Shown piece by piece: positions 1 to 5,256 of a stretch of DNA of 5,554 nt (the first letter of the stretch is position 1; each line of letters begins with the position of its first letter). Origin of the DNA: Candidatus Thorarchaeota archaeon (GTDB lineage Archaea; Asgardarchaeota; Thorarchaeia; Thorarchaeales; Thorarchaeaceae); the NCBI GenBank assembly GCA_013138615.1, contig WTCK01000189.1, positions 1-5,554 on the forward strand, in the 5' to 3' direction. Below the pieces are notes generated by a model. The model was not told where the DNA came from, searched no databases, and saw nothing but the letters and a program-made list of their open reading frames with translations. Both the position numbers and the translations under genes were made by a program.

Positions 1-1124
1 AGCTTTGAAATGGTTCCTGAAACCTGCTTGATTTCCTTATCGAGTTCGGTTAATTCGACCTTCTCATCCTTCATCTGGCTCTTTGAGCTTTGCATCTCGT
101 CTTGGACTGAGCTGAGCTCTTCCTCTAGGGACGTACATTCTCCATCAGTCTTCTCAAACTCTTCCCTTTTTCTATCCAGCTCGGCTTTCGCATGGGTAAC
201 AGCTGCCGAAACGATACCGTACCGTTCTGAAACCCTGGATGAATCGCCACCGGTTATTTCGTCAATCAGATTGTCTATTTCCTCAATCTCAGCGTCAGTT
301 TGCTCAAGACCCTGCTCCACTTCGATTAGATCTTTAGCGAGTTTCTCCGCCTCTTCTGCTCGTTCTGCAAGGGTTTCGTTGATTGTCTGAGTTCTGCTTT
401 TGCCCTTAACTAGATTCCATGCCAAGCTATCAACATGGATTTCCTGAATTCGCTTCCGAACTTCGCTATAGCGCAATGCGCCCGTTCTCTCTTCTTGCAG
501 CTTCTCCAGTTGACGACGGCGTTCCTGAAGCTGCGTTTCCACTTTTCCAAGATTTGATTCGCTCTCGGTCAGTTTCTTCAGAGCTCTCTCTTTCTGTTCA
601 TCATAGGCCGAGATTCCTGCAATTTCCTCTATCAGCTTACGACGGTCATTTGGATTGACCTTGACCATCTGTGCGATTTCACCTTGGAGGACCAGATTGT
701 ATCCATTCGGGTCCACTCCGATTCCGCCCAAGACATCCAAAACAGAGGTTCTCGTGACCGTCTTATCGTTGATTTTACACACTGACTTGCCAGAGTTATC
801 AAGCCGCCTTGCGACAACAACTTTGTCCGCGTCAACCTGGAGGCCCCTGTCTCGATTGTTGAAGTGAAGTTCCACTACTGCAAACTTGGCCTTTGCGGGC
901 ATGCCTGGCTTCGGAGGTGAATAAAGAAGATCTGAAAACACGGATGCTCGGAGTGTCTTTGCGCTCAGCTGTCCAAGAACAAAGAGAAGGGCATCAACAA
1001 CGTTGGATTTTCCAGCTCCGTTAGGACCGACGATACAGGTGAATCCTCGGTTGAACTTGATGGTGACGTTGTCTCGACCGAATGATTTGAAGCCCTTGCA
1101 TACGAGCTTTTCAATCCAGACCAA
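1..1124 (-). CDS. smc: Chromosome segregation ATPase SMC, N-terminal part (runs off left edge)
   Basis: This is the N-terminal head and start of the coiled coil of a structural-maintenance-of-chromosomes ATPase, which as a dimer entraps and organises DNA for chromosome compaction and segregation. About 374 codons are present and the frame is open to the window edge. The N-terminus WIEKLVCKGFKSFG matches the SMC family. The Walker A motif GPNGAGKSN is at residues 33-41. The Q-loop is in LQGEIAQMV (Gln147), in the typical context NPNGYNLVLQGEI, followed by RRKLIEEIAGISAYDEQK (161-178). From about residue 175 the sequence is charged, Glu/Lys/Leu-rich coiled coil. The Walker B and signature motifs belong to the C-terminal head, outside the window. 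The start is taken as TTG at 1122-1124: an in-frame stop lies about 75 bases upstream, no ATG or GTG falls between, and it places the conserved IEKL segment at residue 4. The gene follows Rb1 on the same strand after 189 bp, probably with its own promoter. Confidence 0.96.
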   Translation of the reverse strand, partial: MVWIEKLVCKGFKSFGRDNVTIKFNRGFTCIVGPNGAGKSNVVDALLFVLGQLSAKTLRASVFSDLLYSPPKPGMPAKAKFAVVELHFNNRDRGLQVDADKVVVARRLDNSGKSVCKINDKTVTRTSVLDVLGGIGVDPNGYNLVLQGEIAQMVKVNPNDRRKLIEEIAGISAYDEQKERALKKLTESESNLGKVETQLQERRRQLEKLQEERTGALRYSEVRKRIQEIHVDSLAWNLVKGKSRTQTINETLAERAEEAEKLAKDLIEVEQGLEQTDAEIEEIDNLIDEITGGDSSRVSERYGIVSAAVTHAKAELDRKREEFEKTDGECTSLEEELSSVQDEMQSSKSQMKDEKVELTELDKEIKQVSGTISK

Positions 1125-1145
1125 GACAGATTCCCATCCAACAAA

Positions 1146-1158
1146 TTCTGTATAACTT
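1146..1158 (-). promoter_or_regulatory. Possible start-proximal TATA box of smc
   Basis: On the minus strand the sequence AAGTTATACAGAA is centred about 30 bases before the TTG start. Archaeal transcription begins about 25-27 bases after the TATA centre, so this box would give a nearly leaderless smc mRNA. It competes with a second TATA-like site about 85 bases further upstream. It was assigned by eye from spacing only. Confidence 0.3.
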
Positions 1159-1217
1159 AACCAACTACTATGGCGTGCCCATCATTGACAATCCGAGTGC
1201 CTTCTTTTGCGTAAGTA

Positions 1218-1238
1218 ATACCCAGATGATACCCAGAT
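1218..1238. repeat. Tandem 10-bp direct repeat, period 11, upstream of smc
   Basis: The plus strand carries ATACCCAGAT at 1218-1227 and again at 1229-1238, separated by one base. The 11-bp period puts both copies on nearly the same face of the helix, as expected of a paired protein-binding site. The right copy runs into a TATA-like sequence on the minus strand (AGTATATCT, 1243-1235), so a bound protein would sit at or just downstream of the smc TATA box. It could be an operator. No regulator is identified. Confidence 0.6.
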
Positions 1239-1243
1239 ATACT
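1235..1243 (-). promoter_or_regulatory. Possible distal TATA box of smc
   Basis: Minus-strand AGTATATCT is an archaeal TATA-like octamer lying in the Rb1-smc gap. A start of transcription would be expected near 1213, giving a leader of about 90 bases before the smc TTG. Its overlap with the 11-bp-period direct repeat is the main reason to take it seriously. Confidence 0.35.
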
Positions 1244-1277
1244 CTGCTGAGTAACATGTGTAATATGTCTACTCCAC

Positions 1278-1282
1278 AAAAA
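1278..1282 (-). terminator. T-tract after Rb1, possible archaeal terminator
   Basis: Five consecutive T residues on the minus strand (CCTTTTTG) lie about 32 bases after the Rb1 stop codon. Archaeal RNA polymerase can terminate at short T-rich tracts without a hairpin. With promoter-like sequences downstream, this would separate Rb1 from smc. One short tract is weak evidence. Confidence 0.3.
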
Positions 1283-1313
1283 GGTAACTCTGGGGAAGAC
1301 ATCACGCGTTATC

Positions 1314-1676
1314 TTACTCGAGTATTGCTAGCAATGCGCGCCTAAGCGCCATCCGGACGAGTCCCATAGACTCTCTGGCAGATTCACCTGCCAATCCAGC
1401 GAGAACAACCTTGACGTCGCCAAGTATAAGGACGAAGCCCTTCTCGGATGCAATGCTAACCTCCTTGAGGCCGCCCTTGTCCAGACCGTTAGCTAACTTT
1501 GAGGAGTTGGAAGCTATCTGAACGACCAGTTTCGCAACATCTGGGAACTTGATATCTCCAGTTATGGCGTGACCAAACAGAACTTTCCCCTTTGCGTCAC
1601 AGACTATCATGCCTTGGATGTCAGCGTTTGCTGCCATCGTTTCCGAAACAATTCTCTCAAGCTTGGCTTTATCCAT
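1314..1676 (-). CDS. Roadblock/LC7 domain protein (Rb1)
   Basis: This 120-residue protein consists of a single roadblock/LC7 domain. Family members dimerise through a shared beta-sheet and act as regulators or GAPs of small GTPases (for example MglB) or as scaffolds (Ragulator subunits). The secondary structure can be read in order: helix 1 (residues 2-15), strand IQGMIVCDAKG (20-30), strand VLFGHAIT, long helix 2 (about 44-67), strands LKEVSIAS, GFVLILGD and KVVLAGLAG, then a long C-terminal helix (about 98-120). All elements of a complete domain are present, with no signal peptide or membrane segment. The start is ATG at 1674-1676; upstream ATGs nearby are out of frame. It is divergent from the zinc-finger/vWA gene and precedes smc on the same strand. 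It has a candidate TATA box about 60 bases upstream. Its GTPase partner is unknown; the MglA-like protein in this window is an obvious candidate. Confidence 0.92.
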   Translation of the reverse strand: MDKAKLERIVSETMAANADIQGMIVCDAKGKVLFGHAITGDIKFPDVAKLVVQIASNSSKLANGLDKGGLKEVSIASEKGFVLILGDVKVVLAGLAGESARESMGLVRMALRRALLAILE

Positions 1677-1730
1677 GGTTGGTCATCATCCATTAAAGCA
1701 ATCAGGTGTTTGCCGATGTGTGCTGTCTTG

Positions 1731-1743
1731 AATCGTTTATATC
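1731..1743 (-). promoter_or_regulatory. Candidate TATA box of Rb1
   Basis: Minus-strand GATATAAACGATT contains the archaeal TATA-like core ATATAAA about 63 bases before the Rb1 ATG. A transcription start near 1713 would leave a leader of roughly 37 bases. It lies in the 209-bp divergent region shared with the zinc-finger/vWA gene. Confidence 0.5.
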
Positions 1744-1830
1744 TTCTGCGCTGTTAACCTCTATCGAATTATTCTTGCTGACAGTTCTCTAACTATGGTC
1801 ATGTTCAGTCCTGCATCAATATGGGCAGTT

Positions 1831-1840
1831 GATTTAATAG
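1831..1840 (+). promoter_or_regulatory. Candidate TATA box of the zinc-finger/vWA gene
   Basis: GATTTAATAG is an AT-rich, TATA-like element about 50 bases before the ATG at 1886. It predicts transcription starting near 1862 and a short leader. It is about 90 bp from the divergent Rb1 TATA candidate. The match to a consensus TATA box is imperfect. Confidence 0.4.
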
Positions 1841-1857
1841 AATAAGCATAGATGCGA

Positions 1858-1874
1858 CTCCAAATCTATTGGAG
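1858..1874 (+). promoter_or_regulatory. Inverted repeat covering the ribosome site of the vWA gene
   Basis: CTCCAA (1858-1863) and TTGGAG (1869-1874) are perfect 6-bp inverted repeats with a 5-base spacer. The right arm contains GGAG (1871-1874), the only purine-rich ribosome-binding candidate before ATG 1886, 11 bases away. As RNA, the hairpin would hide that site. As DNA, it is a palindrome near the expected transcription start and could be an operator. Confidence 0.45.
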
Positions 1875-1885
1875 ACAACGATAAC

Positions 1886-3505
1886 ATGCCTATGTTGAAG
1901 ACTAGCTCTGAGTCCTTTCCCGCATCAAAGAGGATAATGAGCGATATTCCCTATGTACTGCGTGTTGAGTTTAGGGACCTTGCACGTGACGTGAAGAAAA
2001 TTACAGGTAAGCCTATAGCATGCTACAAATGCGGGGGTTATCTCCTTAGTGTGGATCAAATAGAGGACGACCCCAAGGTTGGCAAGCATTTTGTGTGCGG
2101 TTTCTGTGGCACGCTCAATGTGATTGAAGGTGAAGTGATTGTTGCTGGTTATGATACTGACTTCGTTGTGACTCCACCACCTGACAAAACGGAAACCACA
2201 ACCGACATGGTAGCAGCTGGTGGTAGATCATTTCTGGCATTAATCGACGTGTCAGGCTCGATGGCAGGTGCAAATCTTGCCGCAGTCAAGCGAAGCCTAA
2301 ACACATCAATTGACAGTATGGCTGCCAATTCCCCAAACACTTTGTTTGGACTGATTGAGTTCGAGAGCTCGGTATTGTTTCGGGACATGGAAACCGGAGA
2401 GGCAATCGAACTACCAGCAGACTCCTTCCACAATCTGGACACGGTTATGACTAGTGCCAAGAAACTGCTAGACCGCATAAAGATGGTACCTGTGGGCAAG
2501 AACTCTGCAAAGCTCAAGAAACATGTCAAAGCACTTCGAGACCAGGGTGGAACCGCACTGGGGCCGACTGTAGGAATGGCCTACGTCTTGGCGAAGCATC
2601 GCAATGTTGACAGAGTTGTTCTCTTGACTGATGGTCTTGCGAATGAAGGAATTGGCGCGCTTGAAGGTTTTCAGGTCACTCCCGCAACCAATTACTACGA
2701 GAACATGGGTCATATGTATCGAGAGATTGGCACAGCCTTGGATGTCGTGGGTATTGCATCCATTTCAGGTATGGAACTGAAGACACTGGGCCTTCTACCT
2801 GAGGCTACAGGCGGTCAAATGTACTATGTGAAGCCGAATGAACTTGACAGGAGTTTATCCGATTTAGCTGGCGCTTCACTCCTTGGTCGTGATGTTGAAG
2901 TCAAGCTAATCACTCCACTAGGCGTTAAGATCAAGGACGCGTCAGGAGTTTCAAGAGCAGTAATCGAGGATTTCCAAAAGAGGAATGAGGGCAAGATTGG
3001 AGTGGTTGGTGAGAATCATGAACTCTACTTCCAAATAGAGCCCGAGGGTGAGCTCAAGGTTGAGGAGATTCCAGTGCAAGTTCAAGTGACTTACACAGAT
3101 GAAGAAGGAGCGAGACGTGTGCGGGCCGTAACGACCAAGCTGAAGGTAGTCAAGAAAGAGGCTGAACTATTCGAAACCCTTGACCCGACAGTTGGAGCCA
3201 CCTTCGTCACTCAGAAAGCTGGTGAAGATGCATTCCGCGGTGACAGAGCTAGGGGTAAGAGCCGCATCACTGCGTTTCGAACCGCATTGAAGAAGAGAGC
3301 TGGAATCGCACCCAAAGCTGTTCAGTCAAAGCTCAATAAGGTCGAGTCTGCGCTGGCCTCTGAGGAGGCCGAGATGGAGCGCCAAGAGGCGCAGATGAAA
3401 GAGGTTTCTGAAGCAGCCCCCTCAGCTGCCGCGGACGAGGTGTCAACTCTGAACTTGGCACAGATGAAACGCAGCTCAAAGGACCTCTTTGAGGACGAGG
3501 AGTAG
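1886..3505 (+). CDS. Zinc-ribbon/vWA domain protein with Sec23/24-like domain order
   Basis: This 539-residue soluble protein has no signal peptide or transmembrane segment. Four cysteines form a zinc ribbon: C46-x2-C49 and C71-x2-C74, the second within FVCGFCGTLN, resembling the WxCxxCxxxN part of Sec23/Sec24 zinc fingers. A vWA (Rossmann-like) domain spans about 115-330 with a complete MIDAS metal site: DVSGS (121-125), Thr223 in GGTAL, and Asp249 in LLTDG. A beta-rich region follows (about 335-425). The C-terminus is basic then helical, likely coiled coil (about 477-509), and ends in an acidic tail, LFEDEE. Zn-finger, vWA trunk, beta-sandwich, helical is the order in COPII coat subunits, but the intact MIDAS and the lack of a gelsolin domain differ, so a generic vWA adaptor is the alternative. 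The start ATG 1886 has GGAG 11 bases upstream; ATG 1937 (522 residues) is also possible, since the first 18 residues are poorly structured. The gene heads the plus-strand cluster. Confidence 0.9.
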   Translation: MPMLKTSSESFPASKRIMSDIPYVLRVEFRDLARDVKKITGKPIACYKCGGYLLSVDQIEDDPKVGKHFVCGFCGTLNVIEGEVIVAGYDTDFVVTPPPDKTETTTDMVAAGGRSFLALIDVSGSMAGANLAAVKRSLNTSIDSMAANSPNTLFGLIEFESSVLFRDMETGEAIELPADSFHNLDTVMTSAKKLLDRIKMVPVGKNSAKLKKHVKALRDQGGTALGPTVGMAYVLAKHRNVDRVVLLTDGLANEGIGALEGFQVTPATNYYENMGHMYREIGTALDVVGIASISGMELKTLGLLPEATGGQMYYVKPNELDRSLSDLAGASLLGRDVEVKLITPLGVKIKDASGVSRAVIEDFQKRNEGKIGVVGENHELYFQIEPEGELKVEEIPVQVQVTYTDEEGARRVRAVTTKLKVVKKEAELFETLDPTVGATFVTQKAGEDAFRGDRARGKSRITAFRTALKKRAGIAPKAVQSKLNKVESALASEEAEMERQEAQMKEVSEAAPSAAADEVSTLNLAQMKRSSKDLFEDEE

Positions 3506-3512
3506 TTCCTTT

Positions 3513-3546
3513 CCTGTGACGGGTTGGTATTTCTCCTCGTCACAGG
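3513..3546 (+). terminator. Hairpin just after the vWA gene stop codon
   Basis: CCTGTGACG (3513-3521) and CGTCACAGG (3538-3546) are perfect 9-bp inverted repeats around a 16-base spacer, starting 7 bases after the TAG stop. A G-U pair and a G-C pair could extend the stem inward. There is no T-run directly after it; a T5 stretch (3595-3599) lies about 50 bases further. It may be a transcript-end or processing structure, or a DNA-binding palindrome. Confidence 0.5.
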
Positions 3547-3550
3547 CACC

Positions 3551-3617
3551 TCCCTCCTTTCGAAACATCCAGTTTGGTAATATACGGAGTCTTATTTTTC
3601 CCTCCGAGAGTCGAAAC
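3551..3617 (+). repeat. Two copies of a bipartite motif TCCCTCC / TCGAAAC
   Basis: TCCCTCC (3551-3557), 2 bases, TCGAAAC (3560-3566) is followed by TCCCTCC (3599-3605), 5 bases, TCGAAAC (3611-3617). The copies are about 50 bp apart and flank a TATA-like TAATATA (3578-3584). The spacer between halves differs, which argues against simple duplication and fits either paired binding sites or chance. This lies in the 228-bp gap before Rb2. Confidence 0.4.
3578..3584 (+). promoter_or_regulatory. TATA-like element in the gap before Rb2
   Basis: TAATATA is the most TATA-like sequence in the 228-bp gap between the vWA gene and Rb2. Transcription would start near 3607 and leave a leader of about 125 bases before the TTG start of Rb2, which is long. 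The rest of the gap (3618-3733) shows no other gene; both strands contain open frames there, but none with a convincing start or recognisable protein. Confidence 0.3.
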
Positions 3618-3733
3618 GAGCGTGCAATTGCGCAAAACGTCGTCATAACGCAGAGCACATCATCACAACTCTCAAATAGCAAACTGCGGCGTAAAGAGTG
3701 CAAAAAGGACAACTCCAGTGAGGATTCCACAGT

Positions 3734-4024
3734 TTGATAACCCAAGAAAAACTTCAATCGATTCTTTCCAAGCTGAAAGCCCAAGAAGGGATTAGAGGAG
3801 TGGTAGTGACAACAATGGAGGGTCTCCCGCTGAGCAGTGACTTGGATGCAGCAACAACTGAGAATGTAGCTGCAATCATTACCTCTCTCGTCGGCAAGGC
3901 ATTTGATGCCGTGAGTGAAATGAAAGAGGGGACACTGTCATTCCTGACTCTCGATACGTCGCAGGGTCAAATCAACATTGCACCGAACGAAAAAGAGGGT
4001 TTGATACTAGTAGTCCTCAAATAG
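3734..4024 (+). CDS. Short roadblock/LC7 domain protein lacking the last helix (Rb2)
   Basis: This 96-residue roadblock protein is a likely partner or regulator of a small GTPase. Helix 1 is residues 3-16, strand 1 IRGVVVTTMEG (20-30), strand 2 LPLSSDLD, helix 2 about 41-64, then strands TLSFLTLD, GQINIAPN and GLILVVLK. The protein stops at the end of this last strand, so the C-terminal helix seen in Rb1 and Rb3 is absent. The TAG stop is followed by an A6 run and then the Rb3 ribosome site, leaving no room for a frameshifted remnant. The start is TTG at 3734: an in-frame TGA sits at 3719-3721 and the next Met (residue 28) would cut into the domain. GAGG at 3720-3723 lies 10 bases upstream and may serve as a weak ribosome site. 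Rb3 follows after 24 bp, so the two are probably co-transcribed and could form a heterodimer. Confidence 0.9.
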   Translation: MITQEKLQSILSKLKAQEGIRGVVVTTMEGLPLSSDLDAATTENVAAIITSLVGKAFDAVSEMKEGTLSFLTLDTSQGQINIAPNEKEGLILVVLK

Positions 4025-4033
4025 AAAAAAGTG

Positions 4034-4041
4034 AAGGAGTG
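4034..4041 (+). promoter_or_regulatory. Ribosome-binding site that sets the Rb3 start
   Basis: AAGGAGTG is a near-consensus Shine-Dalgarno sequence ending 7 bases before ATG 4049. It argues that the in-frame GTG at 4031, which lies upstream of it, is not the start. Confidence 0.75.
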
Positions 4042-4048
4042 TATTGGC

Positions 4049-4516
4049 ATGAGCGATCCAAAAGCTTTCGACAGGATTCTGACTGAAATAATTCGTCAAG
4101 ATAAGGGAATCAAGAAAGTGATTCTCGTTGACAGAACAGGGCTTACAATAGCTAACGTCAGTAAGCTGAGCTATTACCCAGTCGATGTGGATTCCATCGG
4201 TGCGATTGCTAGTGCCGTGTTTGCTGCAAGTGAGGAGCAAGGCAATAACCTTCAGATTGGAACGCTGGAGATAGTCACTTCCGAATTTTCAGAAGGCAAG
4301 ATATTTGCCTCAGCATGCGGCAAGGGTGTTCTCTGTGTTGTATCGGAAGCTGAAGTCAACATAGGCTTGATTCGTCTTGTCATGAAGAAGCAGGGCGCAC
4401 AGTTAGCTGAGGAACTTGACAAGTTCTTGGCAGTAGAGGCATCTGCACCAGCTAAGGATCGCGAGCTTGATGAGGAAGACTTGAAGTCTGCTTTGGCTGA
4501 GCTTGAGCGCGTGTAG
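4049..4516 (+). CDS. Roadblock/LC7 domain protein with acidic C-terminal extension (Rb3)
   Basis: This 155-residue protein starts at ATG 4049. A GTG at 4031 is in frame, but AAGGAGTG (4034-4041) lies inside that longer version and is an excellent ribosome site 7 bases before the ATG, so the ATG is preferred. The roadblock domain is complete: helix 1 (about 5-16), strand IKKVILVDRTG, strand LTIANVSK, long helix 2 (about 46-63), strands TLEIVTSEF, KIFASACGKG and VLCVVSEAE, then a long C-terminal helix (about 105-130). After an Ala/Pro-rich linker, a charged tail (about 137-155, ELDEEDLKSALAELERV) should form a short acidic amphipathic helix. Such tails are not part of the minimal domain and could bind a partner. 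It lies 24 bp after Rb2, almost certainly in the same operon, and 165 bp before the GTPase gene. Confidence 0.93.
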   Translation: MSDPKAFDRILTEIIRQDKGIKKVILVDRTGLTIANVSKLSYYPVDVDSIGAIASAVFAASEEQGNNLQIGTLEIVTSEFSEGKIFASACGKGVLCVVSEAEVNIGLIRLVMKKQGAQLAEELDKFLAVEASAPAKDRELDEEDLKSALAELERV

Positions 4517-4571
4517 GATTGTCCATACTTCTACTTGCATTAAGGGCTAAAGCATTCATCGTGCCACAAAG

Positions 4572-4580
4572 CCTTTTATG
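4572..4580 (+). promoter_or_regulatory. Possible TATA box of the GTPase-Rb4 pair
   Basis: CCTTTTATG (4572-4580) is a weak TATA-like element in the 165-bp gap between Rb3 and the GTPase gene. TTTAACC at 4600-4606 is an equally weak alternative. The gap also holds an imperfect hairpin (arms 4628-4634 and 4640-4646, one mismatch). The frame ahead of the GTPase is open back to 4595 but has no ATG, GTG or TTG. Read-through from Rb3 is also possible. Confidence 0.25.
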
Positions 4581-4668
4581 AGACTTGAATGTAATTCCAT
4601 TTAACCTCCCAAGGCAGGGCACACTCTGGTGAGCTTGAGGCTGACCTGGGACATCAACGATTCGTTCA

Positions 4669-4673
4669 AGGTG
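4669..4673 (+). promoter_or_regulatory. Ribosome-binding site supporting the GTPase TTG start
   Basis: AGGTG is complementary to the 3' end of 16S rRNA and lies 8 bases before the TTG at 4682. This is normal spacing and supports that unusual start codon. Confidence 0.6.
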
Positions 4674-4681
4674 TTAGAACA

Positions 4682-5245
4682 TTGAGGAAGGACGACAAGG
4701 GACGCATACATCTCAAGCTAGTCTTTTATGGACCATCCCTTGGAGGTAAAACTACCGCGCTTCGTTGGCTCTACGGAAAAGTTGAGGGCTTGCAGAAAGG
4801 GGAGTTCACTGCCATCGAAGATGAAACCAATCGCACGCTCTTCTTCGACTATGTTCCGATGAGTGCGGGTGGTCGTGTGTTATTTGACGTGTTTACAGTT
4901 GCAGGCCTGAAGAGACACAGGCACCAGAGAAAAGTAGTTCTCCAAGGCACTGACGGCATTTTGTTTGTTGCGGATTCTGCTCCTGACCAGAGGGATGAGA
5001 ACATGGAGAGCTTTGAGGAACTCAAGCTTTTCTTGGGTGACTCTTTGGGACGTGAGGTTCCCATAGTAGTCATGTTGAACAAACGGGACCTACCAAACAG
5101 GATGTCCCGTGATGAGATGCTGGATCTCCTGGGCTTGGGCGGCAATGTGCCAATATACGAAACAATTGCTGTTCAGGGCGTGGGAGTTAAAAGAGCGTTT
5201 CAAGCAATAGCGCGAGAGGTCATTCTGAAACGCATGTACAAGTAA
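4682..5245 (+). CDS. MglA-like small Ras-family GTPase
   Basis: This 187-residue P-loop GTPase resembles bacterial MglA, the Ras-like switch of cell polarity whose GAP is the roadblock protein MglB. G1 is GPSLGGKT (17-24). The switch I region DETNRTLFFDYVP (47-59) matches MglA, with Thr52 as the Mg-binding G2 residue and Arg51 where MglA carries its intrinsic arginine finger. G3 is TVAG (72-75) in place of DxxG, as in MglA's TVPG. MglA's following catalytic Gln is Leu76 here, so intrinsic hydrolysis may be slow. The segment LQGTDGILFVADS (87-99) is also MglA-like. G4 is NKRD (133-136), specifying guanine. There is no lipidation motif or membrane segment; the protein ends in RMYK. The start is TTG 4682: no ATG, GTG or TTG lies upstream back to a stop at 4592, and AGGTG is well placed. 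Rb4 follows after 11 bp, repeating the MglA-MglB pairing. Confidence 0.94.
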   Translation: MRKDDKGRIHLKLVFYGPSLGGKTTALRWLYGKVEGLQKGEFTAIEDETNRTLFFDYVPMSAGGRVLFDVFTVAGLKRHRHQRKVVLQGTDGILFVADSAPDQRDENMESFEELKLFLGDSLGREVPIVVMLNKRDLPNRMSRDEMLDLLGLGGNVPIYETIAVQGVGVKRAFQAIAREVILKRMYK

Positions 5246-5256
5246 GGTGAGGCGAG

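Noticed and set aside
10..390. Plus-strand open frame of 126 codons, very serine-rich
   Set aside because: It lies antisense to the SMC coiled coil; the Ser/Phe-rich composition is the mirror of Glu/Lys/Leu codons on the other strand. The shorter frames at 419-658, 632-835 and 655-867 are shadows of smc too.
2149..2713. Minus-strand frames inside the vWA gene
   Set aside because: They are antisense to the conserved vWA domain, whose MIDAS motifs are in the plus frame.
3624..3631. 8-bp palindrome GCAATTGC
   Set aside because: It is short, not extended on either side and not repeated elsewhere in the window; expected by chance.
3489..3737. Plus-strand frame of 82 codons across the gap before Rb2
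   Set aside because: It begins inside the vWA gene at a TTG, has no ribosome site and low-complexity Ser-rich composition, and overlaps the start of Rb2. It resembles no known family.
3476..3784. Minus-strand frame of 102 codons across the same gap
   Set aside because: It overlaps the ends of two well-supported plus-strand genes and encodes nothing recognisable; no promoter or ribosome site was seen.
4031..4048. GTG at 4031 as the Rb3 start
   Set aside because: The near-consensus ribosome site lies between it and ATG 4049, so the six extra residues are unlikely to be translated.
4020..4048. Frameshift in the A6 run that might join Rb2 to Rb3
   Set aside because: The Rb2 stop precedes the A-run, and Rb3 has its own complete first helix and ribosome site, so these are two genes rather than one broken gene.
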